62,538 nt of DNA from CAIVAT01 sp964455285 (GCA_964455285.1 CAYVVG010000016.1:1-62538); one strand, 5' to 3'; shown: positions 17,300 to 27,200, counted from the first letter of the stretch. A program made the numbers and translations. The notes: generated by a model not told the origin, from the letters alone.

Positions 17300-18994
17300 T
17301 TACCTTACGACGGAGATCTTCCGGGAGATAACTTCTGTCCCTGAAGTCAGTTGCAGAACGTAGATGCCGGGCTTCAGATCTTTTCCGTCGAGGAGGAACT
17401 GGTGCTCGCCCGCTTCCTGGTAGCCTTGCGGCAGGGATCTGACTTTCTGCCCAAAGGCCGTATAGAGTTCGACGGCGACCATTCCCGGGAGGTTTAACGC
17501 ATATGAAACACGGGCGGAACCGTCAAACGGGTTGGGAGATATCCCCAGTGACCCGGAACGGGCGTTATCGGCGACACCCACGGCAGCTTCCTTCCAGAAT
17601 TCAGCCAGTTCGGAAGCACCGAACGATCCTCCCTGCTTGATGACGACCCCGTTGGAAGAGACTTCATAGCCCCCGTTCCCGTTGCTGCAGCAAATGCCGT
17701 TGTTCCCCGAATCATAGATGGTGAAGGTGTAACAGTCGGCTGCTGTGATCGGAACCGTCACCTGGGTGAGTTTATTGGGTTGGGTATACGGACCTCCGCT
17801 GGCGATCACGGTGTTGAGCGAACTCCGGATATCCCAGGTGGTTTCCTGTGGGGCGTTGTCGGTCCTGACTGCAACCTTGACCGTCGAGGAGGCAACCGGT
17901 GCCTGGGCGAAATTGTAGGTAAGGGTGTCGTTCTTCGGGTACTCGTCGGTGATGTTGTTGGGATCGGAGGTGTATACGGTGAGTGTGTTTTGAGGAAGCA
18001 TCTCATAGAGATAGCCGGGCAGTTGCACCAAAGCCTTCTGCATGCTGGCGACCGATCCGTTCCAGGTATGGCTGGCCCAGTCACCGCCGTTCACCTTGTA
18101 GTGAACCGTCATGCTGGTGACGGCATTGTTTCCGTTGTTGCGGATGATGATTGCGGGACTGACCACGTTGTGGCAGGTCTTGGCGGGAACATTGCCGACC
18201 TCGAGTACCTGGAGATCGGTATTGTACGGGAGAACCAGGGGGGACGCCGAACTGTTGGCGGTCTGGTAGATCTCCTTGCTGTTGCGGTCCTGCACAAATC
18301 CTATGGAGGCTATCTGGGTGAAATCGTACACGGTTCCCGCCTTCCAGGCCCCTTCGATCAGGGCGTAGTCGCCGGCCTGCATGGTGATGGGCAGGAAGGT
18401 GCCCGACGAACCCGGGAGCATTTTTTTCATGACGTTGTAAAAGTCACGTTCGCCGTTTGAACTGGCGCACGGGGCTGAATTGTAGTGGATCCACTTCTCG
18501 ATGATCACGTTGTGCACGGTCATGCTGGCCGAAATATCCTGGGTGCATTTCACCAGGATGGTGGAGAACACGGTGTCCTGGGCCGTGTTGACCTTGTGCT
18601 GCAACTGAATTTCAAAAGGCGAGGGAACCGCGTAACGGTTGTTGATCGTGGTCATGTTCCACCCCCCGGCGCTGCCGTTGTAAAAGTTCCCGTCAAGCAC
18701 CGAATAGGGCACGTACTTGTTGGTCGGGCTCATGTAATAATTGACACGGACATCGACTTCGCCGGGATTGGCCAGGTTCATGGGGTCGCCGGCAACCGGC
18801 CAGTTGACATGGTAATAGATGGAGGTGAACTTGTCGGGATACTGGGTCTGCCAGGTGTGGAACTGCGTGTTCTTGCTGACACAGGGTCCGCAGGTGGCAG
18901 AGGTGAACTCTTCCAGCATCACCAGGCGCTGCGACTGGCTGAATGCAACCGTCAGGACAAGGGAAAAAAGAAGAAAAAAGACAATTTTTTTCAT
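17300..18994 (-). CDS. Omp28-like protein with thioredoxin-like motif and T9SS sorting domain
   Basis: A 564-residue exported protein. The signal peptide (about residues 1-19) is followed by LEEFTSATCGPCVSKN, the start of the Omp28/thioredoxin-like fold with a CGPC pair at C35 and C38. Residues about 270-480 contain Ig-like segments, and the last 80 residues are a T9SS type A sorting domain (ISPNPFDGSARVSY, LKPGIYVLQL). The CxxC motif could give a redox or adhesion function outside the cell; no substrate can be named. A -7 box lies 27 bp upstream on the minus strand. Confidence 0.87.
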   Translation of the reverse strand: MKKIVFFLLFSLVLTVAFSQSQRLVMLEEFTSATCGPCVSKNTQFHTWQTQYPDKFTSIYYHVNWPVAGDPMNLANPGEVDVRVNYYMSPTNKYVPYSVLDGNFYNGSAGGWNMTTINNRYAVPSPFEIQLQHKVNTAQDTVFSTILVKCTQDISASMTVHNVIIEKWIHYNSAPCASSNGERDFYNVMKKMLPGSSGTFLPITMQAGDYALIEGAWKAGTVYDFTQIASIGFVQDRNSKEIYQTANSSASPLVLPYNTDLQVLEVGNVPAKTCHNVVSPAIIIRNNGNNAVTSMTVHYKVNGGDWASHTWNGSVASMQKALVQLPGYLYEMLPQNTLTVYTSDPNNITDEYPKNDTLTYNFAQAPVASSTVKVAVRTDNAPQETTWDIRSSLNTVIASGGPYTQPNKLTQVTVPITAADCYTFTIYDSGNNGICCSNGNGGYEVSSNGVVIKQGGSFGASELAEFWKEAAVGVADNARSGSLGISPNPFDGSARVSYALNLPGMVAVELYTAFGQKVRSLPQGYQEAGEHQFLLDGKDLKPGIYVLQLTSGTEVISRKISVVR

Positions 18995-19021
18995 GGGGTT
19001 GGAATTTGTTGAGTACCATTA

Positions 19022-19029
19022 CAAAAATA
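19022..19029 (-). promoter_or_regulatory. -7 box for the Omp28-like gene
   Basis: TATTTTTG on the minus strand matches TAnnTTTG, 27 bp upstream of the start codon. It faces the -7 box of the divergent gene at 19072 with 42 bp between them. Confidence 0.45.
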
Positions 19030-19071
19030 CCAAAAATTAAGCTCTTTAACCCTCCCGGACGAAAAAAAATG

Positions 19072-19079
19072 TAATTTTG
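19072..19079 (+). promoter_or_regulatory. -7 box for the small T9SS gene
   Basis: TAATTTTG matches TAnnTTTG, 26 bp upstream of the ATG at 19106. Confidence 0.45.
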
Positions 19080-19105
19080 CTAGGTCAACCAGAAAATTCC
19101 CAGCC

Positions 19106-19843
19106 ATGAAAAAATTAATATTGCCCTTCGTTCTGTTGCTCGCGACTGCAGCCGGCTTCGCCCAAAGCCTCTCGCTGTCGAACATCCACGGTCCGATCAC
19201 GGCCAATTCGATCATGATCCAGCCCGGCACCCCCGACAGCGTGGAACTGATCACCTATCTGTATGTTACCAACAACAGCAGCGCTTCCAAGGACATTCTC
19301 TGCAAGAAGACCGAGCTGAGCCTTCTGGGCAATGTGGAGGTGACCATGTGCTGGGCCGGGGGTTGCTATTCCTCCACCACCTTCGTCTCGCCCAATGCCC
19401 AAGCCATTGCTCCGGGCGAAACCGACCTGGAATTTTCCGGGCATTACACCCAGATCAATTTTCAACCCATCGGAACGGGAGAGTCGGTGATCCGCTGGAC
19501 CTTCTTCGACCGGGTCGATCCGAACGATTCGGTGAGTGTGACCGTTAAATACACGACCTTCCCGGTTGGGCAGGAAGAGAGGACCGCGGCCCGCGTATCC
19601 CTCTCCGACCTTTCACCGAACCCTGCTTCAGGCAATGTGACCGCCGGGTATTCTTTGCCCGCAGGCTCACAGGGCACGCTGGCCGTGCGGAACATGCTCG
19701 GTACCCTGGTCATGGAACTGCCACTCTCCGGCTCCGGTAAAACGACCCTCAGCACCACCGGTCTGCGCGACGGGATCTATTTCTGCACACTTACTGCCGA
19801 CGGCAAAGCGGGACAGACCCGGAAGCTGATCGTAAAACATTGA
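19106..19843 (+). CDS. Small secreted T9SS sorting domain protein
   Basis: A 245-residue exported protein with a signal peptide (residues 1-19, ending GFAQ), a central single Ig-like domain of about 130 residues (VTNNSSASKDILCKKTEL, a pair of cysteines in MCWAGGCYSS), and a type A sorting domain (DLSPNPASGNVTAGY, LRDGIYFCTL). Its function is not recognised. It is divergent from the Omp28-like gene with closely spaced promoters; both are T9SS cargo and may be expressed together. Confidence 0.83.
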   Translation: MKKLILPFVLLLATAAGFAQSLSLSNIHGPITANSIMIQPGTPDSVELITYLYVTNNSSASKDILCKKTELSLLGNVEVTMCWAGGCYSSTTFVSPNAQAIAPGETDLEFSGHYTQINFQPIGTGESVIRWTFFDRVDPNDSVSVTVKYTTFPVGQEERTAARVSLSDLSPNPASGNVTAGYSLPAGSQGTLAVRNMLGTLVMELPLSGSGKTTLSTTGLRDGIYFCTLTADGKAGQTRKLIVKH

Positions 19844-19855
19844 TTCTATCCGCGG

Positions 19856-20770
19856 CTACCGGGACTCCGGCCTTACCGATTCACCCTGTACCCATCCCCG
19901 CAGAAATGCGGGGATTTTTTTTGCCTCTCCCAGGATGGAGGCCGCAGGAGCGACGGAGGGGATGATCTCGGCATAATACCAGGTTCTTCCCGCTTTATCT
20001 TTGCGGGTGGCAAGGAGTGTTCCATGAACTTTTTGCCGGTACCGGGCAATGATATTGCCGAAAGTTAAAAGGCGCGGATCGAACGGTTCGTTGAGCACCG
20101 CGGCGGAAGCCCTGACCATCAGGGTGTCGGTCGCCGACTCGAATGGTACGGGAGAAAACTTCGCGGCCGGAGGGGCTTCGGTGTTGCTGTAGTGCACGAC
20201 CTGTTTGCCCCGGAGGATGCGCAGATCGGCACCCTCGCCGGCAACCTTGTATTCGCGGGTGTACCAGAGCGGTTCGCTGCGCGATCCGAGGTCGGCGGTC
20301 ACGATCGATTGCAACCGCCCGTCCCGAACCCGGAATTCCGAAATATACTGGTAATCCTCGAAGATGAGTTCGAACCGCCTGTCCACGGCCACCCACATCC
20401 TGACCAGGGTGCCCCCGGTTCCGGAAGGTCCCTGGAAGATCATGTCGGGTCGGCCGTCACCGTTGATCTCGACGGGGTAAAGGTATTTTTTCAACCCGGG
20501 GGAGGGCAGAGGAGCAACGGTATCGGTCAGGGAATCGGCCGATGAAGGCAGGATATCCGCGTGCTTTTCCAGGAACGCATCGGTCAGGGCCGACCTGGGC
20601 CTGAGGGAGACCCTGCCCGGGTTGAACCGGCGTGGCTCCGCAATGCGGATGTACCTTTTCCAGTAGAAAGTATCGGTGGCCGACGTGTATTGACGCAACT
20701 TGATCTGGGCCCCGGCCGGAATGACCAGTCCCCACAGCCAGAGGCAGAGTATCAGCCGCAGGGCTTTCAC
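19856..20770 (-). CDS. Secreted protein of unknown function downstream of metK
   Basis: A 304-residue protein with a clear signal peptide (residues 1-21, ending PAGAQ). No enzyme motif was recognised. A short FG-GAP-like segment, EINGDGRPDMIFQGPSG, occurs near residue 110, followed by a region rich in beta-strand patterns; the C-terminal 90 residues might be an SH3-like module. There is no T9SS sorting domain. It begins one base after the metK stop codon, so it is almost certainly cotranscribed with metK and may come under the same SAM-responsive control, although a secreted protein has no obvious link to SAM. Confidence 0.78.
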   Translation of the reverse strand: MKALRLILCLWLWGLVIPAGAQIKLRQYTSATDTFYWKRYIRIAEPRRFNPGRVSLRPRSALTDAFLEKHADILPSSADSLTDTVAPLPSPGLKKYLYPVEINGDGRPDMIFQGPSGTGGTLVRMWVAVDRRFELIFEDYQYISEFRVRDGRLQSIVTADLGSRSEPLWYTREYKVAGEGADLRILRGKQVVHYSNTEAPPAAKFSPVPFESATDTLMVRASAAVLNEPFDPRLLTFGNIIARYRQKVHGTLLATRKDKAGRTWYYAEIIPSVAPAASILGEAKKIPAFLRGWVQGESVRPESR

Positions 20771-20771
20771 G

Positions 20772-22115
<1,344 letters not shown>

Positions 22116-22144
22116 TTTGATTTACGATTTACGATTTACGATTG
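22116..22144. repeat. TTTACGA heptamer repeat before metK
   Basis: Three to four clean copies of the 7-bp unit TTTACGA lie directly upstream of the metK ATG, replacing any Shine-Dalgarno sequence. The unit is shared with the array at 656-694. Confidence 0.85.
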
Positions 22145-22225
22145 AGGGTTAGCAAGCCGTTTGTCACACGTTACAGGTCACGTGTCACGAACCAAAAGGG
22201 AAGACGGGAGAGATTGAATCGGGGA

Positions 22226-22280
22226 AAAATTGGTTTAGCATTTTTTCCAGTGGTTGCAATCAATCAAATCTGTCCACTTT
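22226..22280 (-). promoter_or_regulatory. Probable SAM-II-type riboswitch in the metK leader
   Basis: On the minus strand a 5-bp stem AGTGG/CCACT (22274-22278 with 22249-22253) encloses a loop containing GATTTGATTGATTGCAA, followed by AAAAAATGCTAAACC. This order matches the SAM-II aptamer: P1 stem, a loop with GATTT and ATTGCA, then a 3' tail with AAATG and GCTAAA. Loop ATTG and GCA can pair with tail CAAT and TGC to form the pseudoknot. The element begins within about 10 nt of the predicted transcription start, as is usual for SAM-II, and metK is a normal SAM-riboswitch target. The distance to the metK ATG (about 110 nt) is longer than expected for direct occlusion of a ribosome site. Confidence 0.68.
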
Positions 22281-22287
22281 TTCGCGA

Positions 22288-22295
22288 CAAAGGTA
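22288..22295 (-). promoter_or_regulatory. -7 box for metK
   Basis: TACCTTTG on the minus strand matches TAnnTTTG. It places the transcription start just before the riboswitch-like element. Confidence 0.55.
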
Positions 22296-22492
22296 GAAAA
22301 ATATTTTATACCTGCTCCCATTCAGGGAGAATTTCAGGTAACCCCAGTCCGTAATTAGGGAATAAGGTTACAGGATATCCGGGTGACATTGGAACATCCT
22401 CAATGCATGTCAGCACCGGATGGCGGAAATGGTGAAGGGAGCAGCATCAGAGACCTTCCGGGTTTTCGAAACCCGGAAAGTATTCTCTCGCC
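22296..22492. other. Intergenic region between metK promoter and gldA 3' end
   Basis: About 200 bp without a credible gene. The only structure seen is the perfect hairpin at 22456-22478, reported separately. No -33 element for metK was found at standard spacing. Confidence 0.5.
22456..22478. terminator. Perfect 10-bp hairpin downstream of gldA
   Basis: TTCCGGGTTT and AAACCCGGAA are exact reverse complements around a 3-nt loop, 15 bp past the gldA stop codon. There is no T-run, so it may be a transcript-end stabiliser or a dispersed palindrome rather than a classic terminator. Confidence 0.5.
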
Positions 22493-23446
22493 CTATCCCC
22501 GCGTCAGCTCCTGGAAGACCTCTTCCAGCTTCTGCTCTTCTCGGTGGAGGGAAAGGACCATGAGGTCGTGTTCAACAGCAAATTGAAAGACAGCAGGACG
22601 GATATCGATGTCGGGCGCTGACGTCAGATTCCAGCTGAGGGCTCCTTCGCGGTCGGCTTTCCCGGCATCGGAAGTGCCGGGTTGGGCCAGCGGTTGTGCG
22701 GCTGTCACCCCGGCAATGGACCGGATCAACCCGGTCGTGACGGGCTTGCTGAACTCCACACGGAGGTCGCCTTTCGGAGCGATGAGGTGATGGAGGTTCG
22801 CCGTGGCGTCGTCGGCGATGATCTTTCCTTTGTGGATGATGATCGCCCGGTCGCAGAGGGCTTCCACCTCCTGCATGATGTGGGTCGACATCATGACTGT
22901 CTTGGTCTTGCCCACTTCCGTGATCAGGTTCCGGATCTCCAGGATCTGGTTCGGATCAAGGCCCGACGTGGGCTCGTCGAGGATCAGCACGGCGGGATCG
23001 TGGATCAGCGCGTGGGCCAGTCCGACCCGTTGCCGGTACCCTTTCGACAGGGCGCCGATCTTCTTGTGCTGTTCCCGCTGCAGCCCGGTCATCTCGATCA
23101 TTTCATCCACCCGGGCCCGGATGTTCCCCCGGAGTTTCCGGGTGCCGGCAACAAAGTGGAGAAATTCCCTGACGTACAGATCGGTGTAGAGGGGGTTGTT
23201 TTCGGGCAGGTATCCCACACGTTCCCTGACTTCGATCGAATTTTCCCTGACATCGTATCCGCAAACAGACGCAGAACCGGAAGTGGGGGGCTGGTAGCAT
23301 GCCAGGATCTTCATCAGGGTGGTCTTGCCGGCACCGTTGGGCCCGAGAAGACCGGTTATTCCGCCCGGGTTGATTTCGAGAGAAACATTATCCAGTGCTT
23401 TCTGCGTGCCATAGGTTTTGGTGATGCCGGAAACCAGGATCGACAT
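22493..23446 (-). CDS. gldA: GldA-type ABC transporter ATP-binding protein
   Basis: A 317-residue ABC ATPase. It has Walker A GPNGAGKTT (about 35-43), the signature LSKGYRQRVGLA, Walker B VLILDEPTSGLDP and the H-loop MSTHIM. The segment GYLPENNPLYTDLYV and the long C-terminal extension are typical of GldA, which with the membrane protein GldFG is linked to gliding motility; no gldF or gldG lies nearby, so a generic ABC-2 exporter ATPase is the alternative. The ATG at 23446 matches the family start; a longer frame reaching 23695 translates the intergenic repeats and is rejected. Confidence 0.85.
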   Translation of the reverse strand: MSILVSGITKTYGTQKALDNVSLEINPGGITGLLGPNGAGKTTLMKILACYQPPTSGSASVCGYDVRENSIEVRERVGYLPENNPLYTDLYVREFLHFVAGTRKLRGNIRARVDEMIEMTGLQREQHKKIGALSKGYRQRVGLAHALIHDPAVLILDEPTSGLDPNQILEIRNLITEVGKTKTVMMSTHIMQEVEALCDRAIIIHKGKIIADDATANLHHLIAPKGDLRVEFSKPVTTGLIRSIAGVTAAQPLAQPGTSDAGKADREGALSWNLTSAPDIDIRPAVFQFAVEHDLMVLSLHREEQKLEEVFQELTRG

Positions 23447-23471
23447 GGAGTGTGAGTTTAATTTGGAGGGG

Positions 23472-23479
23472 CAAAGGTA
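23472..23479 (-). promoter_or_regulatory. -7 box for gldA
   Basis: TACCTTTG on the minus strand matches TAnnTTTG, 25 bp upstream of the gldA ATG. It is identical to the metK -7 box. Confidence 0.5.
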
Positions 23480-23489
23480 GGAAAATTTA

Positions 23490-23588
23490 GCGGACGAGCG
23501 GACAAGCGGAGAGGGGGCCGGGGGGTGAGGTATAAAGCGGACGAGCGGACGAGCGGACAAGCGGAGAGGGGGCCGGGGGGTGAGGTAT
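23490..23588. repeat. Direct repeat of GCGGACGA octamers plus G-rich element
   Basis: Two direct copies, 23490-23533 and 23537-23588, each begin with GCGGACGA/GCGGACAA octamers (two in the first, three in the second) and end with the G-rich element GAGGGGGCCGGGGGG and TGAGGTAT. The second copy has exactly one extra 8-bp unit. The array ends one base before the stop codon of the next gene. Confidence 0.85.
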
Positions 23589-24308
23589 TTATAATCTCCG
23601 GGTTCTCCGCCAATATGCGGCAAGGCACACAACGAACAGCAGCTCACCGCAGGCAAACAGCCACCAGTTGAACGAGCCGGGTATGTAATCGACAAGGGCC
23701 TGACCCGGATCCCACATTCTTCCGGTCGCCAGGATGTGCCGGGCCGGATCCAGCATATAGGTCAGAAGGGTGATCAGCGATCCGGTGATCAGCAAGGCCC
23801 ATTCCCGAAGCAACAACGCGGGTTTCCCCTTCCGGAAGTCGGCCTGCACGATCACCAGGGTCAGCAGGATCATGGTCGCTGAGTTGATCACCGGCGCCAG
23901 CACGGGACCGGTCCACGCCACGGGAATGAGGAACAGCAGGTCCCACTCCAGCAGGGAGGATGGCCAGCCGAGCAGGAGGTAGAGGAATACATAATAAAAG
24001 ATGTCCCACACGGCAAAGGCAAAGAGAAAGATGGCAAAGCGCAGGGTGCCTTTTCTCGCTGCGATCCATCCGATGGCTGCGAGCATCACCATCGTGGCGG
24101 CTTCGCGGAAAAGTTCAGTCACTGCCAGTGGCAGAGCCATCGGTTTCAACGGGAAAGCGAAACCCATGGGATAGAGGATCTCCCTCATATACACGACGAC
24201 GGCGCTCTCCATGTATCCCATGGCGATGGCAAAAATACCGGCAACCACAAGGATCTTTCCCGGCTGGGTGATCCTTCCTGATTTTCCGGATTTCTGGGTG
24301 GGTGACAT
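23589..24308 (-). CDS. Integral membrane protein of unknown function
   Basis: A 239-residue protein with seven or so hydrophobic helices. The first helix region carries GYMESAVVVYMREILYP, which looks like a conserved family segment, but I do not recognise the family and no transport or enzyme motif is visible. The ATG at 24308 is preferred to a TTG at 24326 because the -7 box TAATTTTG (24324-24331) overlaps the TTG. It is divergent from the FISUMP gene and its 3' end abuts the repeat array upstream of gldA. Confidence 0.78.
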   Translation of the reverse strand: MSPTQKSGKSGRITQPGKILVVAGIFAIAMGYMESAVVVYMREILYPMGFAFPLKPMALPLAVTELFREAATMVMLAAIGWIAARKGTLRFAIFLFAFAVWDIFYYVFLYLLLGWPSSLLEWDLLFLIPVAWTGPVLAPVINSATMILLTLVIVQADFRKGKPALLLREWALLITGSLITLLTYMLDPARHILATGRMWDPGQALVDYIPGSFNWWLFACGELLFVVCLAAYWRRTRRL

Positions 24309-24323
24309 GTTGGTTCGTTTTCT

Positions 24324-24331
24324 CAAAATTA
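24324..24331 (-). promoter_or_regulatory. -7 box for the membrane protein gene
   Basis: TAATTTTG on the minus strand matches TAnnTTTG, 15 bp upstream of the ATG at 24308. It supports that start over the upstream TTG. Confidence 0.45.
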
Positions 24332-24467
24332 CGCGCTTTCCGGATTGCCAGCGCTTACCGGCCGTATTTATTTTTTTTCGTATTTTCGCTTATCGTTCGC
24401 GATATCCCGGATGGGAGCATGTAACTTGTCTGACTGACATAACTAATCATCTCTAAATCAAATACTC

Positions 24468-25628
24468 ATGAAAAATGTTTCCATTTTCCTGCTGCTTTTT
24501 TCTTTTGCTGTCGCAGGAGCGGCGCAGGTCGGCATCAGTTCCGACGGCAGCACTCCCGATCCCTCGGCCATGCTGGAGATCAAATCCAACAACAAAGGCC
24601 TTCTCCTGCCCAGGATGACCCATGCGGAGATCAATGCCATCAGCAGCCCGGTCAACGGGTTGATGGTATTTTGCACCGATTGCGGGCCGGAGGGTTCCGG
24701 CGTTTTTTTCGTTTACATGAACGGAACCTGGAGTTCGCTTGTCACCTGCACGCCGCCCGCCACACCCGATATGGGACCCCTGACAGTTACTGCTTCGTCG
24801 ATCGCCTGGAACTGGAGCCCGGTTCAGGGGGCTTCGGGTTATAAAACGGCGACTACGCCCGATTATTCCACCGCCGGGGACATCGGCACCAATGTTAATT
24901 ATATCGACTCCGGCCTGCTGTGCAACACCTCCTACACCCGGTACGTATGGGCATACAACGCCTGCGGCGTTTCCGCCCCGCTCGTTCAGACCGCAACCAC
25001 GCTGCTGTGCGGCAGCGGCCCCTGTCCCGGGATGCCCACCGTCGAATGGGGAGGATTGACCTATCACACCATACTGATCGGAACCCAGTGCTGGATGAAA
25101 GAGAACCTGAACCTGGGTACCATGATCCCGGGGACCGCGGAACAGACCAGCGACACGATCATCCAGAAATACTGTTACAACGACCTGGAATCGAATTGCG
25201 ATGTTTACGGCGCTCTTTACCAGTGGGGTGAGGCGATGGATTACAGCAACATGTACGGGGCCCAGGGCATCTGTCCGCCGGGATGGTTCATCCCGACCGA
25301 CATCGACTGGACCTTCCTGTCGGATTACCTCGGTGGTGACAATGTGGCCGGAGGAAAAATGAAGGAGTCGGGATTCCTGCACTGGAGCAGTCCGAACACC
25401 GATGCCACCAATGCGAGCGGGTTCACGGCCCTGGGGACCGGCCATCGGGAACCCGACGGCAGTTTCAATTCCCAGCTGGAATATATGAACCTGTGGTCAT
25501 CCACCGTGGCCAGTTTGGGATATCCCTGGACCCGGGCGATCGGGTACAATTTTCCCAACCTGTTCCGCGATTCCTGGATCCAGAACGAGAAGGGTCTTTC
25601 GGTGCGTTGCCTGAAGCGGCAGGAATAG
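24468..25628 (+). CDS. FISUMP domain secreted protein
   Basis: A 386-residue exported protein. A signal peptide (residues 1-19) is followed by QVGISSDGSTPDPSAMLEIKS, a segment found at the start of many Bacteroidetes tail-fibre-like surface proteins, then an Fn3-like domain (about residues 95-180) and a FISUMP (Fibrobacter succinogenes major paralogous) domain from about residue 186 to the end, with GTQCWMKENLN, CPPGWFIPT and the terminal SVRCLK. Its function is unknown; FISUMP domains resemble C-type-lectin-like folds. The 1499-residue protein at 45188 has the same two ends with a different middle. Confidence 0.9.
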   Translation: MKNVSIFLLLFSFAVAGAAQVGISSDGSTPDPSAMLEIKSNNKGLLLPRMTHAEINAISSPVNGLMVFCTDCGPEGSGVFFVYMNGTWSSLVTCTPPATPDMGPLTVTASSIAWNWSPVQGASGYKTATTPDYSTAGDIGTNVNYIDSGLLCNTSYTRYVWAYNACGVSAPLVQTATTLLCGSGPCPGMPTVEWGGLTYHTILIGTQCWMKENLNLGTMIPGTAEQTSDTIIQKYCYNDLESNCDVYGALYQWGEAMDYSNMYGAQGICPPGWFIPTDIDWTFLSDYLGGDNVAGGKMKESGFLHWSSPNTDATNASGFTALGTGHREPDGSFNSQLEYMNLWSSTVASLGYPWTRAIGYNFPNLFRDSWIQNEKGLSVRCLKRQE

Positions 25629-25649
25629 AAGGATTTTATCGGTTGACGG

Positions 25650-27068
25650 CTACCGGTTCACATATTTCATAAACCCTTCCAGGTGTTCGCGGATCCTGCC
25701 GGCCAGGAAATAGGGCAGGCTGAGTAAGAAATACCGCGTGCCGTGCAGCGTACGAGCCTCCCTCACTCCCAGGGGGCCTGCGTGCAGGCGCACAGCGTAG
25801 GGATGGGGTGCGGCGTCGATGAACTGGTGCAGGGCCCGCAGGCGGCCCGGTTCTCCTGATCTGACCACGATGGGGATCAGCAGGTCGTGGTGGGGAAGGA
25901 CGAAATCCACACCGGCCGTCGACTGGGCCTTCCGCCTGACCCAGAAACCGGGTGCGGGCAGACCCGGGGGCATTCTCCCGGCAGATGCGCCGGTGGAAAA
26001 AGTCGTTGCCGCCAGGGCGGCGAGTTCCTGTCCAACGGCCTGCCTGGCGATCTGTCCCCCGAACAGGGCGTTCATGTCCTGTGCCCCGAAGAGCGGTTTC
26101 TGAATGCCCGAGAAATAGTTGACCATACCCGTGTCGAGCAGGTGCAGCCGGGGTGCCAGCCTCTCATCGGCCGGCGAATCGAAGTTTGTGGCGGTGCAGG
26201 GCGGAACAAGCCGGCAGAAAAGAAGTTGTTCGAGGGAACGAAAGGCCCGCCCGATCTCGCGGGAGCCTTTTCCGAGGTTTCCGAAACCCCGGAAAGCGAT
26301 CCGGGTCGCAGCATAGGGATAGGAATTGCGTTGCACTTCGGCGGCCAGCCCGCGGGTCTTGGCCCCGGGCAGGAGCAGAGGCAGATGCTGCAGCAACCGT
26401 TCTTCGGTCTTCTCATAGGCCGCCGAGAGGTCGGTCAACCGGCCTGAACCCGCCCAGGCATTTACCACCGCCGGCATCCCCCCGACCAGGCTGTAATGAT
26501 GAAAATGGCGGAGGAGTTTATTATGGGCATAGGCCGGTGCGGGCACTTCGCGGAACATCTCAAGGGAGGGGCCGTCGCCGGTGGCCGTCAGGTACTCTTC
26601 AAACGAAAAAGGTGAAAGGAACAGAGGGCGGAAGTAGCCATCCGACGGATCCGTAAGGCGGACGATGTCGGGTGTTATCACCGAAGAGGTGGCTGCCATG
26701 AAGGGGCGGCTGACCGGGTCGATTCTCACCCGGCCGGCTGCTGTGGGAGCGGTCCCGCTGGCTTGCCCGGCAATCCAGCGGACCGTTTCGGGACAGTGCC
26801 CGATCTCATCCAGGATCAGCAGCGTACCGGTGCCGCGGATCTCCCGGCTTTTCAGGAAACTGACCGCTTTCAACCATTCCTCCAGCGTTGTCCGGGGAGC
26901 TGCAACTGCCCGGTCTTCGGCCGTTTCCAGGTCAAGACGAATGAAATTACTGAACAGGGAGGCATACTCTTTCAGAAAGGAGGTCTTGCCGGTTCCGGCC
27001 GCACCCAGCAGGCAGAACGGCTTTTCCCGCGTAACGTGGGCTGTGAGCAACCGGGGTATAAGAGACAT
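25650..27068 (-). CDS. AAA ATPase with DUF4143-like C-terminal region
   Basis: A 472-residue protein with Walker A GAAGTGKTS (residues 22-30) and Walker B TLLILDEIG (about 81-89). The layout, an AAA_14-type ATPase followed by a region with LLDTGMVNYFSG, LAALA and VDFVLPHHD, fits the broad ATP-binding/DUF4143 family of unknown function, sometimes linked to mobile or defence contexts. The nuclease-like VDF...pattern near residue 390 is in the expected place but only partly conserved. It stands alone, divergent from the ribosomal protein operon and convergent with the FISUMP gene. Function remains unassigned. Confidence 0.78.
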   Translation of the reverse strand: MSLIPRLLTAHVTREKPFCLLGAAGTGKTSFLKEYASLFSNFIRLDLETAEDRAVAAPRTTLEEWLKAVSFLKSREIRGTGTLLILDEIGHCPETVRWIAGQASGTAPTAAGRVRIDPVSRPFMAATSSVITPDIVRLTDPSDGYFRPLFLSPFSFEEYLTATGDGPSLEMFREVPAPAYAHNKLLRHFHHYSLVGGMPAVVNAWAGSGRLTDLSAAYEKTEERLLQHLPLLLPGAKTRGLAAEVQRNSYPYAATRIAFRGFGNLGKGSREIGRAFRSLEQLLFCRLVPPCTATNFDSPADERLAPRLHLLDTGMVNYFSGIQKPLFGAQDMNALFGGQIARQAVGQELAALAATTFSTGASAGRMPPGLPAPGFWVRRKAQSTAGVDFVLPHHDLLIPIVVRSGEPGRLRALHQFIDAAPHPYAVRLHAGPLGVREARTLHGTRYFLLSLPYFLAGRIREHLEGFMKYVNR

Positions 27069-27138
27069 GGGCTAATCTATTAAAGTTGCAAAATAAAGGA
27101 TAATTGAATAAAAAAATGTTTCATAGTAAATGATAAAG

Positions 27139-27146
27139 CAAAAATA
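27139..27146 (-). promoter_or_regulatory. Possible -7 box for the AAA ATPase gene
   Basis: TATTTTTG on the minus strand matches TAnnTTTG, 70 bp upstream of the ATG in an AT-rich divergent region. Confidence 0.35.
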
Positions 27147-27192
27147 TTGCATATTTGGTTTTGAAACACAGCGTCGGTCAAAAATTTAGACA

Positions 27193-27200
27193 TATCTTTG
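27193..27200 (+). promoter_or_regulatory. -7 box for the rplM operon
   Basis: TATCTTTG matches TAnnTTTG and is followed by GCACCC, a start region seen before many Bacteroidetes ribosomal operons. The rplM ATG lies 52 bp downstream. Confidence 0.6.

Noticed and set aside
23447..23695. 83-residue N-terminal extension of gldA
   Set aside because: It translates the intergenic octamer and G-rich repeats, and the ABC domain starts at the internal ATG preceded by a -7 box.
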